Below are positions 19,504-28,696 of a DNA stretch of 64,000 bases, in pieces (the first letter of the stretch is position 1; each line of letters opens with the position of its first letter). A model generated the notes under the pieces. The model had not been told where the DNA came from, searched no databases, and saw only the letters and a list, made by a program, of their open reading frames with translations. Both the position numbers and the translations under genes were made by a program. The DNA lies in assembly GCA_031550525.1 (NCBI GenBank), contig JAVBON010000014.1:1-64000 (forward strand). The letters run 5' to 3'. The DNA comes from WRHT01 sp031550525 (GTDB lineage: Bacteria > Desulfobacterota > Desulfovibrionia > Desulfovibrionales > Desulfovibrionaceae).

Positions 19504-20169
19504 ATGCAAACAGATTCACCATACAGCACCATTGAAGTGCGGGCCGCAGGCCGCCGCTGGACCCTGCTGCGCCCGGCGGACCTTGAAACTCTGTGGGACG
19601 CCATAACCGATGACGAATTCACCGACGACGAGCGATTGCCATATTGGGTAGAGCTATGGCCCGCCAGCATAGCGCTGGCCGACTGGCTGGCGGAACGCAA
19701 ACATGACATAAGCGGGCGCTTCTGCCTTGATTTGGGTTGCGGCCTGGGCCTTACCGCCATGGCGGCCTCTGCTCTGGGGGCCAATACTGTGGCGGTGGAT
19801 TACGAAAAAAACGCTCTGCATTTCGCGCGGCTTAACGCCGAAAAAAACAGCGTGCCTCAACCGCTCTGGACCGTGGCCGACTGGCGCAGCCCTGCCTTCA
19901 AGCCGCGCCGGTTCGACTTTATTTGGGGCGGCGATATTATGTATGAGCGCCGCTTTGTAACTCCAGTGCTGGATTGTTTGGAATATTGCCTGGCCCCCGG
20001 CGGCAAGGTATGGCTGGCCGAACCCAATCGTAACGTGTACGATGACTTTCGCTCCGCGCTTATAAAAAGGGGCTGGAACTCCATAAAAGTATATTCAGGG
20101 CTGGTAGAACCGCTGCATGTGCAAAAAAGCAAGGTCAGCGTCAGTTTATGGGAGCTTTCGCATGAGTAA
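19504..20169 (+). CDS. Class I SAM-dependent methyltransferase (METTL21/ETFB-KMT-like)
   Basis: Predicted methyltransferase of 221 aa. The SAM-binding glycine loop LDLGCGLGLTAMAAS is near residues 76-90, with the acidic residue of motif II in VAVDYEK. The N-terminal LPYWVELWPASIALADWL is typical of protein lysine methyltransferases of the METTL21/PrmA-like group. The end of the gene overlaps nikR by 8 nt, so the two are probably translationally coupled. Substrate not decided. Confidence 0.8.
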   Translation: MQTDSPYSTIEVRAAGRRWTLLRPADLETLWDAITDDEFTDDERLPYWVELWPASIALADWLAERKHDISGRFCLDLGCGLGLTAMAASALGANTVAVDYEKNALHFARLNAEKNSVPQPLWTVADWRSPAFKPRRFDFIWGGDIMYERRFVTPVLDCLEYCLAPGGKVWLAEPNRNVYDDFRSALIKRGWNSIKVYSGLVEPLHVQKSKVSVSLWELSHE

Positions 20170-20581
20170 AGTTATACGTTTTGGGGTGTCGCTTGACGCG
20201 GCTCTGTTAAATCAATTTGACGAGCTATGCGAAGAGCGTGGGTACCATACTCGTTCAGAGGCCATACGCGACCTTATACGCAACACCCTGGTGCAAAGGG
20301 ATTGGGAAGACTCCGGAAAAGAAGTGGCAGGGAGCCTCAGTCTTGTGTTCGATCACCATACCAGCAACTTATCGCAACGCCTTACGGCCATTCAGCACGA
20401 CTTCCATTCTTATATAGTCGCCAGCATGCATGTGCACCTTGATCACGACAACTGCCTTGAAACTCTGGTGCTCAAAGGCCCAGCCAGCGCCCTGCGCGAT
20501 TTGGCCCAGCAGCTTATAGCCACAAAGGGCGTAAAGCACGGCAAACTTAACCTTGCCACCACCGGGCAAAATCTGACATAG
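20162..20581 (+). CDS. nikR: Nickel-responsive regulator NikR
   Basis: Ribbon-helix-helix transcription factor with an ACT-like nickel-binding domain, 139 aa. The N-terminal RHH segment is KVIRFGVSLDAALLNQF. The four high-affinity nickel ligands of E. coli NikR (His76, His87, His89, Cys95) appear with a constant offset as His79, His90, His92 and Cys98. The start at 20162 overlaps the methyltransferase by 8 nt, and GGGAG lies 8 nt before it. No nickel transporter is nearby, but a palindrome like a Desulfovibrio NikR operator is found at 21561-21586. Confidence 0.95.
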   Translation: MSKVIRFGVSLDAALLNQFDELCEERGYHTRSEAIRDLIRNTLVQRDWEDSGKEVAGSLSLVFDHHTSNLSQRLTAIQHDFHSYIVASMHVHLDHDNCLETLVLKGPASALRDLAQQLIATKGVKHGKLNLATTGQNLT

Positions 20582-20638
20582 CAAAACCCCGCCGCATTAA
20601 TTTTAAAATGCGCCTCAGGGCCATGTAAGCGAGAACAC

Positions 20639-21412
20639 ATGCAGGACATTCAAAACACCCCTTCAGCCGTGCCCATGAAAATTGACCGCGTGGGCGTGAA
20701 CAATATAAAACTCCCGCTTGTGGTGAACGACAAAGCCAACGGCAGGCAACATACCGTGGCGCTGGTGGACTTGGGCGTGGACCTTCCGGCCGCCTTTAAA
20801 GGCACGCATATGAGCCGTTTTTTGGAGGCGCTGGAAAATTGGAATGAAGAGCTCAGTTACCAAAGCCTCAAGCGTCTGCTGCAAGACATCAAGTCAAGGC
20901 TCGACGCCAGCCGCGCTTACGCCCGTTTTAAATTTACCTATTTTTTGCGTAAAACGGCTCCGGTAACCAAAAGCCCAGGCCTTATGGGATACGAATGCGC
21001 CCTTACCGGCGAGCTTTCTGGCGATAAACCCGATATGCGGCTGGAAATTGAAGTGCCGGTGCTTACTGTGTGCCCCTGCTCCAAAGCCATAAGCAAAGAG
21101 GGCGCCCACTCGCAGCGGGCCGTGGTGCGCATGGATATGCGCATGACCGGCTTTGCCTGGATAGAAGAATTTGTGGAAATAGCGGAACAGGCAGGCTCAA
21201 GCCCTGTTTACCCCGTGCTCAAGCGCGAGGATGAAAAATACGTTACCGAAAAGTCTTTCGCCAACCCTTGCTTTGTGGAGGATGTAGTGCGCAATGTGGC
21301 CGTTCGGCTGGATGCCCACCCCCAAATAAGCAGGTTTAAGGTAGAGGTGGAAAGCTTTGAATCAATACACGCCCACAACGCCTGCGCCAGAATAGAAAAA
21401 AGCTCCAAATAA
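20639..21412 (+). CDS. folE2: GTP cyclohydrolase FolE2 (type IB)
   Basis: Makes 7,8-dihydroneopterin triphosphate from GTP for folate synthesis, 257 aa. The family signature with the catalytic cysteine is present in CPCSKAISKEGAHSQRA, and the C-terminal half carries the SFEsIHAHNACA motif. FolE2 replaces the zinc enzyme FolE1 and is active with several metals. It follows nikR by 57 nt and may share its transcript. GCGAG precedes the ATG. Confidence 0.95.
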   Translation: MQDIQNTPSAVPMKIDRVGVNNIKLPLVVNDKANGRQHTVALVDLGVDLPAAFKGTHMSRFLEALENWNEELSYQSLKRLLQDIKSRLDASRAYARFKFTYFLRKTAPVTKSPGLMGYECALTGELSGDKPDMRLEIEVPVLTVCPCSKAISKEGAHSQRAVVRMDMRMTGFAWIEEFVEIAEQAGSSPVYPVLKREDEKYVTEKSFANPCFVEDVVRNVAVRLDAHPQISRFKVEVESFESIHAHNACARIEKSSK

Positions 21413-21866
21413 CTTTCATCATGCGCAAAAAACCTAATTTGTGGACCTTTGCGCAAAGCTCTAAAAATTCAATCAACCGCGCGACTATTGTTTTTTTTAG
21501 CTGCCCTCCTATATAATTGCACGGTTTCGGCCCGCGTAATAAAAGTTTGCGCAGGCATATTGTTACATTTAATCATGAATGTAACGAACTGTTAACAAAT
21601 ATTTTCATTAAATCACTTGTTTATTATGCGGTTACATATTAGAAGGTATAGCACAATTAGGGTTTTTGCCTTATGGCTGTTTTATTGGCTTAAATTACCG
21701 TGGGTTATGTATATCTGCATACACCGTGTTCCGGCCTGAAAAATCGCCATCATCCAATGACAAAAATCCTTATATCAAAAATAAATTGTAATGTTAAAAC
21801 CATAAATCTGTGTGGTTAAACACGTCTATCTGAACATGATGCGCAGTTAAAAAGGTATTTTCCGCA
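21413..21866. other. Intergenic region upstream of the Mla operon
   Basis: About 450 nt, AT-rich, no gene supported. It holds the NikR-like palindrome at 21561-21586 and presumably the promoter of the transport operon. Confidence 0.6.
21561..21586. promoter_or_regulatory. Candidate NikR operator
   Basis: TGTTAC, 14 nt, GTAACG; the palindrome extends inward as GTTACATT (21562-21569) with AATGTAAC (21578-21585). From memory, comparative work on Desulfovibrio described a NikR box of the form GTGTTAC-N13/14-GTAACAC. The site lies about 150 nt after folE2 and 280 nt before mlaE, so which gene it controls is unclear. Confidence 0.45.
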
Positions 21867-23042
21867 ATGCACCCAACCAAAGAAGCGCAAAACACAGAGG
21901 CGCAAAAAAAAGCGCCACAAGCTAAGCTCCTCCAGCAAAATGACGGCGCGGTATTATACCTGTATGGGGAATGGAGCGTATACACGCTGCAAAAAGCCAA
22001 AAGCGCGCTCTCCGGCATTGTGCCCTCCGCGCGTACTAACGGCAAAGCCCCTTTCACGGCCATAAATATTGAAAATGTAATAAAAATAGACACATCCGGC
22101 GCAATGCTCATAAACGGCATAACCAGACGCTTTGCCGATACTCCAAAACCTGCCCTGATCAATACCAACCCCGACTTTCAGGTAATTCTCGAAATAAGCC
22201 GCACTTCAGGCGTATACGCAATACCCAAAGATACAACATTGCGCATTATACGCACGCTTAACAACGTCGGTTATATAGTTATTAACGAACTGCGTCTGCT
22301 TTTGAGTATTTTAAGCTTTTTCGGCGAGTTCAACATACATGCCGCGCGTAATCTGGTAAAGCCGCGCGGCATACGCTTTACATCCATAGTCTACCATCTT
22401 GAGCAGGTTGGCGTTAAAGCCGTGCCCATAGTTGCCTTGCTCAATTTTCTTATAGGAATGGTCATTGCTTATATGGCCGCCTCGTCTCTCTCACTTTTCG
22501 GCGCGCAAATTTATGTGGTGTCGTTGCTGGAAATAGTAACCCTGCGTGAAATGGCCGTGCTTATAACCTCCATACTGGTGGCCGGACGCTCCGGCTCGGC
22601 CTTTACAGCCCAGATAGGCGCAATGGTCAATAATCAGGAAATAGAAGCCATGCGCTCCATGGGCATAGACCCTATGAGCGTGCTTGTATTGCCAAGGCTC
22701 ACTGCCTTGGCTTTCAGCCTGCCCTGTCTGGTAATTGTGGCCGACATAATGAGCCTTGCGGGCGGCATGATCGCCGTATGGGCATCCATGGATATCTCGC
22801 CCACCGTCTTTATAAACACCCTGCACGAGGGTATGAAAGTAAAGCACATTATGATTGGGGTGATAAAAGCGCCGTTTTTCGCCGTTGTAATAGGCTGCGT
22901 TGGTTGCTTTTTGGGCTTCAGGGTAACGGGCAGTTCCGACTCTTTGGGCACCATGACCACACGATCGGTGGTGGAATCAATATTTCTGGTAATTACGCTT
23001 GATGCTTTGTTCGCCTTAAGCTTCACCACGGTGGGCATATAG
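21867..23042 (+). CDS. mlaE: MlaE-family ABC permease with N-terminal STAS domain
   Basis: Inner-membrane permease of an MCE-type lipid transporter, 391 aa. Residues about 15-130 form a STAS-like domain (WSVYTLQKAKSAL, IDTSGAMLIN), and the rest is the MlaE permease fold with five to six membrane spans, including the conserved ILVAGRSGSAFTAQIGAM and NQEIEAMRSMGIDP. In E. coli the STAS protein MlaB is separate; here it is fused to the permease, as in a subset of the family. It is followed 2 nt later by the ATPase gene. Confidence 0.92.
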   Translation: MHPTKEAQNTEAQKKAPQAKLLQQNDGAVLYLYGEWSVYTLQKAKSALSGIVPSARTNGKAPFTAINIENVIKIDTSGAMLINGITRRFADTPKPALINTNPDFQVILEISRTSGVYAIPKDTTLRIIRTLNNVGYIVINELRLLLSILSFFGEFNIHAARNLVKPRGIRFTSIVYHLEQVGVKAVPIVALLNFLIGMVIAYMAASSLSLFGAQIYVVSLLEIVTLREMAVLITSILVAGRSGSAFTAQIGAMVNNQEIEAMRSMGIDPMSVLVLPRLTALAFSLPCLVIVADIMSLAGGMIAVWASMDISPTVFINTLHEGMKVKHIMIGVIKAPFFAVVIGCVGCFLGFRVTGSSDSLGTMTTRSVVESIFLVITLDALFALSFTTVGI

Positions 23043-23044
23043 CT

Positions 23045-23830
23045 ATGACCGACAAAATCGCCATATCCTTAAAAGGCATCACCAACGAATTCGGCCGTCA
23101 GGTTGTGCACCAAAACCTCGACCTGAGTATACGCCAAGGCGAGATTGTGGGCATTATAGGCGGTTCCGGCTCTGGTAAATCCGTATTGCTGCGCACAATT
23201 ATAGGCCTGCAAAAACCCAAGCGCGGCGAAGTTGAGATAATGGGTATAAACCTTACCAGAGCTTCGCAGGAACAAAAGGAAGAAGCCCGCAAGAACTGGG
23301 GCGTGCTTTTTCAGGACGGGGCCCTGTTTTCGTCTTTAAATGTGGCGGAGAATATACAGGTGCCGCTCAAGCAATTTGCCAGCCTGTCGCGTAAAACCCT
23401 GAATCAGGTGGCGGCGCTTAAAATATCCATGGTTGGGCTACCGGCGGAGGCCGGCATAAAAATGCCCAACGAGCTTTCAGGGGGCATGCGCAAAAGAGCC
23501 GGGCTGGCCCGCGCTCTGGCGCTGGACCCCGCCATACTGCTGCTGGACGAGCCCACCGCAGGGCTGGACCCCTTGGGCGCGGCCGATTTTGACAATCTTA
23601 TAAAAACCCTCAGCAGGTCCATGGGGCTTACCGTTTTTCTTGTTACGCATGATATAGACACGCTTTACGCCGTATGCGACCGCGTGGCGGTGCTGGCGGA
23701 AAAACGCATTTACGCCATAGGCACCATTGACGAGCTTTTGCAGGTTAAACATGAATGGATTCAAAAGTACTTTACCGGCCCACGTGGCAGAAACGCCCGG
23801 CAAACTGCCGAAAAAAACGCTGAAAGCTGA
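23045..23830 (+). CDS. mlaF: MlaF-family ABC transporter ATPase
   Basis: ATPase subunit of the MCE lipid transport system, 261 aa. Walker A GGSGSGKS, signature LSGGMRKRAGLARAL (the MRKR form is typical of MlaF), Walker B ILLLDEPTAGLDP and the switch histidine in VTHD are all intact. It lies 2 nt after the permease gene. Confidence 0.95.
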   Translation: MTDKIAISLKGITNEFGRQVVHQNLDLSIRQGEIVGIIGGSGSGKSVLLRTIIGLQKPKRGEVEIMGINLTRASQEQKEEARKNWGVLFQDGALFSSLNVAENIQVPLKQFASLSRKTLNQVAALKISMVGLPAEAGIKMPNELSGGMRKRAGLARALALDPAILLLDEPTAGLDPLGAADFDNLIKTLSRSMGLTVFLVTHDIDTLYAVCDRVAVLAEKRIYAIGTIDELLQVKHEWIQKYFTGPRGRNARQTAEKNAES

Positions 23831-23871
23831 TTTCCGGCCCGGCATCGGGCCTTATAATTGCGAGGTATATT

Positions 23872-24774
23872 GTGGAAACTAAAGCCAGCTACGTTATAGT
23901 GGGTATAGCCGCCTTGTTGGGCGTGGCTTTGTTTTTCGGCATGCTCTTGTTTGCCGTGAACAGAGATGACGGCCAGAAGGTTACTTACTACAGAATAGTC
24001 TTTGACGGCGGCGTATCAGGCCTTTCCGTCGGCAACGACGTGCGCTTTAACGGCATAAAAGTAGGCGAAGTGCGCCAGATAGATATAGATCAAGATTCTC
24101 CTTCGCTTGTGCGGGTAATAGTGGCCATTAACGGCAATGTGCCCATACGCGAAAACTCTGAAGCCAAGCTGGAACCGCAGGGAATAACCGGCCTTTCCAT
24201 AGTCTATATCACGGGCGGCACTGCCGAGAGTCCGAAACTCGCCCCTAAAACGCAAAACGACATAGCCGAAATAAAGTCCACCCGTTCCGCCATAGGCATG
24301 GTTATAGACAACGCTCCCAACCTTATGGACACGGCCAACGAACTTTTGCACCGCGGTGTTGCCATACTGTCGCCGGAAAACGAGAAGAACCTTAAAGAAA
24401 CGCTGGCTTCCCTTGCCGTTGCCAGTGACAATATGGAGGCTCTTTCTGAAGAACTGAGAGGCGCAATGCGAAATATAACAGGCGCCAGCGGTCATATTGC
24501 CGATGTGCTTACCAACGCCAACAAGCTGTTTAAAGACGACTTCCCCAAAGCCCTGCACACTTTCCAAAGTACCTTCCAGCGTTTGGACGCAATATTGGCC
24601 AAAGCTGAACCAGGTATGGACCGTTTGAGCGTGGGAGTAGTAGACGAGTTACAACGAGCCGTTACGGAGGCAACCATGGCCTTGCGTGGCATGAACCAGC
24701 TTATACAGCGCATAAACAGCGACCCGCAGCGCTTCTTTTACGGCGATAACCTGCCGTCTTATCCTATAAAGTAA
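23872..24774 (+). CDS. mlaD: MlaD-family MCE substrate-binding protein
   Basis: Periplasmic lipid-shuttling subunit anchored by one N-terminal membrane helix (about 5-26), 300 aa. The single MCE domain covers about residues 38-118 (VSGLSVGNDVRFNGIKVGEV, LEPQGITGLSIVYITGG), followed by a helical tail. The start codon is GTG at 23872 with GAGG upstream. Length with the extended helical tail is greater than E. coli MlaD (183 aa). Confidence 0.93.
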   Translation: METKASYVIVGIAALLGVALFFGMLLFAVNRDDGQKVTYYRIVFDGGVSGLSVGNDVRFNGIKVGEVRQIDIDQDSPSLVRVIVAINGNVPIRENSEAKLEPQGITGLSIVYITGGTAESPKLAPKTQNDIAEIKSTRSAIGMVIDNAPNLMDTANELLHRGVAILSPENEKNLKETLASLAVASDNMEALSEELRGAMRNITGASGHIADVLTNANKLFKDDFPKALHTFQSTFQRLDAILAKAEPGMDRLSVGVVDELQRAVTEATMALRGMNQLIQRINSDPQRFFYGDNLPSYPIK

Positions 24775-24794
24775 CGCCTGTACGGGAGAAAAAT

Positions 24795-25451
24795 ATGCTT
24801 ACCGCAAAACTTAACCAAGCAATCAAACTGTGCGCCTTATGCGCTGTTATGGCTATGCTGCCCGGCTGCGGCGATCTTTTTACCAAGCCGGCCCCCATGC
24901 ATATAATTACCATGCATACATATGCCGCCGACGCGCCCCTGTGCCAAAGCCGCCTGCCGCTGCAACTGGTGGTGAGCACGCCGGATACGTACGCGGGTTT
25001 GAATACAGACCGTATCGCCATGCTGCTGAACGACCGCGAGATACAATACGCATCGGAATATAAATGGGACACTCCCGCTCCCGTTATGATCCAGCATATG
25101 CTGGTGGATGCGCTCAATACCAGCGGTTGCTTCGTTGGGGCAGGAACAGAGCGTACGGGCCTGGGTACGCCTTACAGGCTTATGATAGACCTGCAGCGCA
25201 TGCACTTTATGCGCGACGAGCATGACAAAGAAAGTGTACAGGTTCAGTTTCAGGCCACCATGCTGAATGTTGAAAACGGGAGTATCATAGCCATGCGCAA
25301 TATCACGGACGCGCGCGGCGGCAGTTACTCCGACGCCATTACCTTGGGGCAGGCTATGGAAGACACCCTGCATGAGGTTGTTAAACAAACCGTAATGTGG
25401 AGCTACGAGACCTTGTCCGCTTACCAACCCGCCCCGCGTGACGGTAAATAA
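24795..25451 (+). CDS. ABC transport auxiliary lipoprotein (PqiC/YmbA-like)
   Basis: Predicted outer-membrane lipoprotein of 218 aa with a signal peptide and lipobox ending at Cys25 (MLPGC). Its place as the last gene of an mlaE-mlaF-mlaD set and its length fit the ABC-type transport auxiliary lipoproteins that link the MCE protein to the outer membrane. GGGAG precedes the ATG. Family assignment rests mainly on context, since motifs are weak. Confidence 0.75.
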   Translation: MLTAKLNQAIKLCALCAVMAMLPGCGDLFTKPAPMHIITMHTYAADAPLCQSRLPLQLVVSTPDTYAGLNTDRIAMLLNDREIQYASEYKWDTPAPVMIQHMLVDALNTSGCFVGAGTERTGLGTPYRLMIDLQRMHFMRDEHDKESVQVQFQATMLNVENGSIIAMRNITDARGGSYSDAITLGQAMEDTLHEVVKQTVMWSYETLSAYQPAPRDGK

Positions 25452-25494
25452 CAGCCCAAACGGCGGCATACTTTATGCCATAGGCGTTACGCCA

Positions 25495-25537
25495 ATAATT
25501 AAGGCCGTTTCCACTGCGTGGAAACGGCCTTAATTAT
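25495..25537. terminator. Perfect 20-bp hairpin ending the Mla operon
   Basis: Arms 25495-25514 and 25518-25537 are perfectly complementary with a TGC loop; the A/T ends supply a short U-run in either direction. It closes the transport operon 44 nt after its last stop. Confidence 0.85.
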
Positions 25538-26090
25538 CAAATTGGAGCAAACTATCTTAACCCGCACAGGCGGTAAATACGCTCGTAAAATAAAGAAATT
25601 CTGCCCGCAAAACCGCTTGGCAAACCAAAGTCGCGCAAACGGCAATATACATGCAAAGGGTTCAACACATGCTGAATAGCCCTTCTTATCCTCACTGCCA
25701 TATATCTACCACCGACAAAAAATACAAAAACAGGTTAACTCAAGGCGCTAAACGCCATCTGCCCATATCCGCCACAAAGCGCCACCTTAAAGAGGCAGCG
25801 GCTCAATAACCTTAAGCCGCAAACTATGTTGGACACATCATTTAACAGCTTAGCGCACATATCACAATAGGTGCCGGTTCAGCGTCCATAAAGCTATCAC
25901 ATCAAACGCCGCGCAAGCTGCCGCCAGGCAAAAAGCGCCACGGTTGTTTAACTTATATCTGCTTAAATATACATTTCATATCGGATTATTTCACTCCTTC
26001 TTTATAACTATTTATACTACTGCGTCAATATAATTATTGACCCTCCACCTACAAATGATGTAATTACAAGAAGTTATAATAACAAAAAAG
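25538..26090. other. Long intergenic region with no supported gene
   Basis: About 550 nt. A 46-codon open frame (25669-25809, starting MLNSPSYPHCHISTT, AAGGG about 7 nt upstream) is the only candidate small gene and has no recognisable feature. The stretch 25960-26090 is AT-rich and probably holds the promoter of the next gene. Confidence 0.5.
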
Positions 26091-26894
26091 ATGAACAGAA
26101 CTTCCGCTGCCCCCAATGCTGAATACGCCGTTTCCGGTCGTATTTTAGCGGCCCCTTCTTGGGTTTTTCCGGCAAGCCTGCATGAGAACTGCATGTTTCT
26201 GGCTGAAAAAGTGCAAGAAGTGGGTGTGCTATGCTACGCGCAAGCGGACTCCTTGGCGTACGGCCAGGCCGATCTGCCATTGCAACTTGCCAGCCTGCCC
26301 TTGCGTTGGCACGTACACCTGCCGCTGGATTTGGACTGGTCCAAACCGGTTCTGGCCGGGCATAACTGTGCTGCTATTATGCGCAAATTCGCCTTTTTAG
26401 AGGCGCGCATGGCAGTGCTGCACCCCCCGAAAAATTTCGCGGCAGCCAAAGACATAACAGACAAGCTGGCGTTATTCGCGCAAAGCTGGCAAGAGCATAA
26501 CCTAAAGCCCGATGCGCTGCTGCTTGAAAACGTGCCGGAGCAAAACCCGGCAATAACAGCGCGGGCAGCGGCGGCCATTGGCTGCTCGCTATGTTTTGAT
26601 TTATCGCATTACATATTGTATTTAAGAAAAAATGGGGTGCAGGGCCATACCCTGCCCATGCCGCCGGAGCAGTTTCTCGCCATGACGCGCATAGTTCATT
26701 TATGCGCGCCCGGCGTGAACAGCGCGGAAGGGCACCACCTCCCCCTTACAGAATTGACTGAGGCGGAGGCAGCCCTGGGTGCGCGCATATGCGCCGGTTT
26801 TGGCCAAAAAACCGTTTTTATGCTCGAGCTTTTTAATTGGAAAGACTATGTCGCATCTTTGCCAATACTGCGTGAATGGCTCGCGTTAAAATAA
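26091..26894 (+). CDS. cbiR: CbiR-like cobamide remodelling protein (TIM-barrel)
   Basis: 267-aa protein resembling CbiR, the enzyme that hydrolyses cobamides so that the lower ligand can be exchanged, first shown in Akkermansia. Indicators are the N-terminal segment (WVFPASLHENCMFLAEKVQEV), LLLENVPEQ in the middle and the late CFDLSHYILY and IVHLCAPG strands with metal-binding type Asp/His residues, as in AP-endonuclease-2 barrels. No other cobamide gene is nearby. The start has no good ribosome site. A generic sugar-phosphate isomerase-like barrel is the alternative. Confidence 0.6.
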   Translation: MNRTSAAPNAEYAVSGRILAAPSWVFPASLHENCMFLAEKVQEVGVLCYAQADSLAYGQADLPLQLASLPLRWHVHLPLDLDWSKPVLAGHNCAAIMRKFAFLEARMAVLHPPKNFAAAKDITDKLALFAQSWQEHNLKPDALLLENVPEQNPAITARAAAAIGCSLCFDLSHYILYLRKNGVQGHTLPMPPEQFLAMTRIVHLCAPGVNSAEGHHLPLTELTEAEAALGARICAGFGQKTVFMLELFNWKDYVASLPILREWLALK

Positions 26895-26919
26895 AAATTC
26901 CAAGCTGGAACAGGATATT

Positions 26920-27969
26920 ATGAGTTACTTTCGTAAAACGGGCAAAGCCAAACAATGGTTTGACATGCTCAGTAAAGATCAAAAATGGCTGATTCTGATA
27001 AATGCGGATCCTGACGCAATGGCTGCGGCCATGGCCTTAAGGCGCATGCTTACCCATAAAGGCGTAACCGGAGATATTGCCCGTATAAACGATATATCCA
27101 GGCCGGACAACCTGGCCATGATACGCTACGTAAACCTGCATATGCGCCGCTTTCAGCCAGCCATGCTAGACGCGTACAACCGCTTTGCCATTGTGGATTC
27201 GCAACCGGCGCACAACCCGCAGTTTGCGGGTATAAGCTTTTCCACCGTCATAGACCACCACCCGGTGGTAACACCCGCCGATAACGCGCGTTTTCAGGAT
27301 ATAAAGCCGGAATATGGCGCCACCAGCACCATGCTTACCGAATATCTTTACAACCTCGGCATAAAGCCCGGCGCAAGGCTGGCCACCGCGCTGCAATACG
27401 GCATACGCACCGACACCATGCATTTTCAGCGCAATACCAAAGATGTGGATATGCGCGCCTACCAGTACCTTAACCGATTCGCCGATCAATCGTTGCTTAC
27501 GCGCATAATGCGCAGCGAATTCCGTATAGACTGGCTGCCTTACATGGCGAAGGCCATAGAAAAACTGCGCAGCGCTGGTTCCGGCTGCATGGCTTATCTG
27601 GGTGCTGTTGAAAGCCCCGACATACTGGTGCTTATTGCCGATTTTTTTACACGCGTGTATGAAATACGCTGGCTGGCCGTTGCCGGAATATACGAAAAAA
27701 CCGCCGTAATGGTTTTTAGAGGTGACGGCATTTCACGCGATGTGGGTAAGCTGGCCTTGGAAAAGTTTAATCAGCTTGGGTCGGCTGGCGGGCATAAAAC
27801 TATGGCCAGAGCTGAATTTCCGGCAAACGTATCCGGCGATGAAGATTTGGAAACGTTTCTGCACCGGCTGCTTGTCTCCAAGCTCTCGCAAAAAAGTCTG
27901 TCAAAAATAACCGGACAGCAGGAAACAGCCCAGCAACCGGCAACGCAGCCGCAGCTTGACGTGCGGTAG
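26920..27969 (+). CDS. DHH family phosphoesterase
   Basis: 349-aa DHH/DHHA1 protein. Metal-binding motifs are in order: NADPDAMAAA, DSQP, and VIDHHPV (the DHH motif), with a C-terminal glycine-rich SAGGHKTMARAEF for substrate binding. Related proteins degrade nanoRNA, pAp or cyclic dinucleotides; the exact substrate is not decided. AGGA lies before the ATG and the next gene follows 2 nt after the stop. Confidence 0.88.
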   Translation: MSYFRKTGKAKQWFDMLSKDQKWLILINADPDAMAAAMALRRMLTHKGVTGDIARINDISRPDNLAMIRYVNLHMRRFQPAMLDAYNRFAIVDSQPAHNPQFAGISFSTVIDHHPVVTPADNARFQDIKPEYGATSTMLTEYLYNLGIKPGARLATALQYGIRTDTMHFQRNTKDVDMRAYQYLNRFADQSLLTRIMRSEFRIDWLPYMAKAIEKLRSAGSGCMAYLGAVESPDILVLIADFFTRVYEIRWLAVAGIYEKTAVMVFRGDGISRDVGKLALEKFNQLGSAGGHKTMARAEFPANVSGDEDLETFLHRLLVSKLSQKSLSKITGQQETAQQPATQPQLDVR

Positions 27970-27971
27970 GC

Positions 27972-28466
27972 ATGGCTCAAAACACCTTGCCGCAAGAGCC
28001 CATACGCGCCGCAAAAAATACGGATTACCCGCGCCTGGTTGAAATATGGCGCGCGGCAGTAAAAGCTACTCACCATTTTCTGGATGAAGCCTATTTTAAT
28101 TACATTGAAGCGCATTTAGCCCAAGACTATTTCCCAAACGTTACGCTGGAAGTGTTCACAACACCAAAAAACGGCGGGCGGGCTGAAAACTGCGCGGCTT
28201 TTATGGGTTATGCGCTGCAAGGCGAAGTGTTGCGCCTTGAAATGCTTTTTGTAGCCCCCGCCTTTCAGCGCCAAGGCATAGGCGCGGCCATGCTGCAACA
28301 TGCAAAAAGCCTAAGCCGGAATATTTTGCTGGATGTAAACGAGCAGAACACAAGCGCCCTCGCATTTTACCAAAAGCAGGGCTTCAGCATTATCGGGCGT
28401 TCCGCCCTTGACGGTTGCGGCAAACCCTACCCGCTGCTGCACCTTAAGTACGAGCAGTCCGAATAG
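27972..28466 (+). CDS. GNAT family acetyltransferase
   Basis: 164-aa N-acetyltransferase. The acetyl-CoA-binding signature is AFQRQGIGAAMLQHAK and the fold ends with LDVNEQNTSALAFYQKQGF. Similar to YjaB-like acetyltransferases. It begins 2 nt after the DHH gene, with GTAGG close to the ATG, so the two form one operon. Substrate unknown. Confidence 0.88.
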   Translation: MAQNTLPQEPIRAAKNTDYPRLVEIWRAAVKATHHFLDEAYFNYIEAHLAQDYFPNVTLEVFTTPKNGGRAENCAAFMGYALQGEVLRLEMLFVAPAFQRQGIGAAMLQHAKSLSRNILLDVNEQNTSALAFYQKQGFSIIGRSALDGCGKPYPLLHLKYEQSE

Positions 28467-28696
28467 CCTGCATTTCCACATCCTTATAGCGCGTACTTTC
28501 CCAAACAATATTTCTCATATTTTTTTCTAGCCGCGCCTTTACTTATTTTAATTTGTACATATGTCTGAAATACTGTTCGGCCATACTATATGCTATATAA
28601 AGCGCCGGTTATGGCGATTTTTACAGGATGCGCCTGCCTGCGATCGGGCATGGCGTCACGCCTGAACTTTGCAGTTACATATTTTGAGGATTATAT

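Noticed and set aside
25495..25537. Attachment site or inverted repeat of a mobile element
   Set aside because: A 20-bp hairpin with a 3-nt loop right after the last operon gene is explained by termination.
25669..25809. 46-residue open frame after the Mla operon
   Set aside because: A weak AAGGG is present but there is no motif, neighbour or repeat to support it; kept only as a note under the intergenic region.
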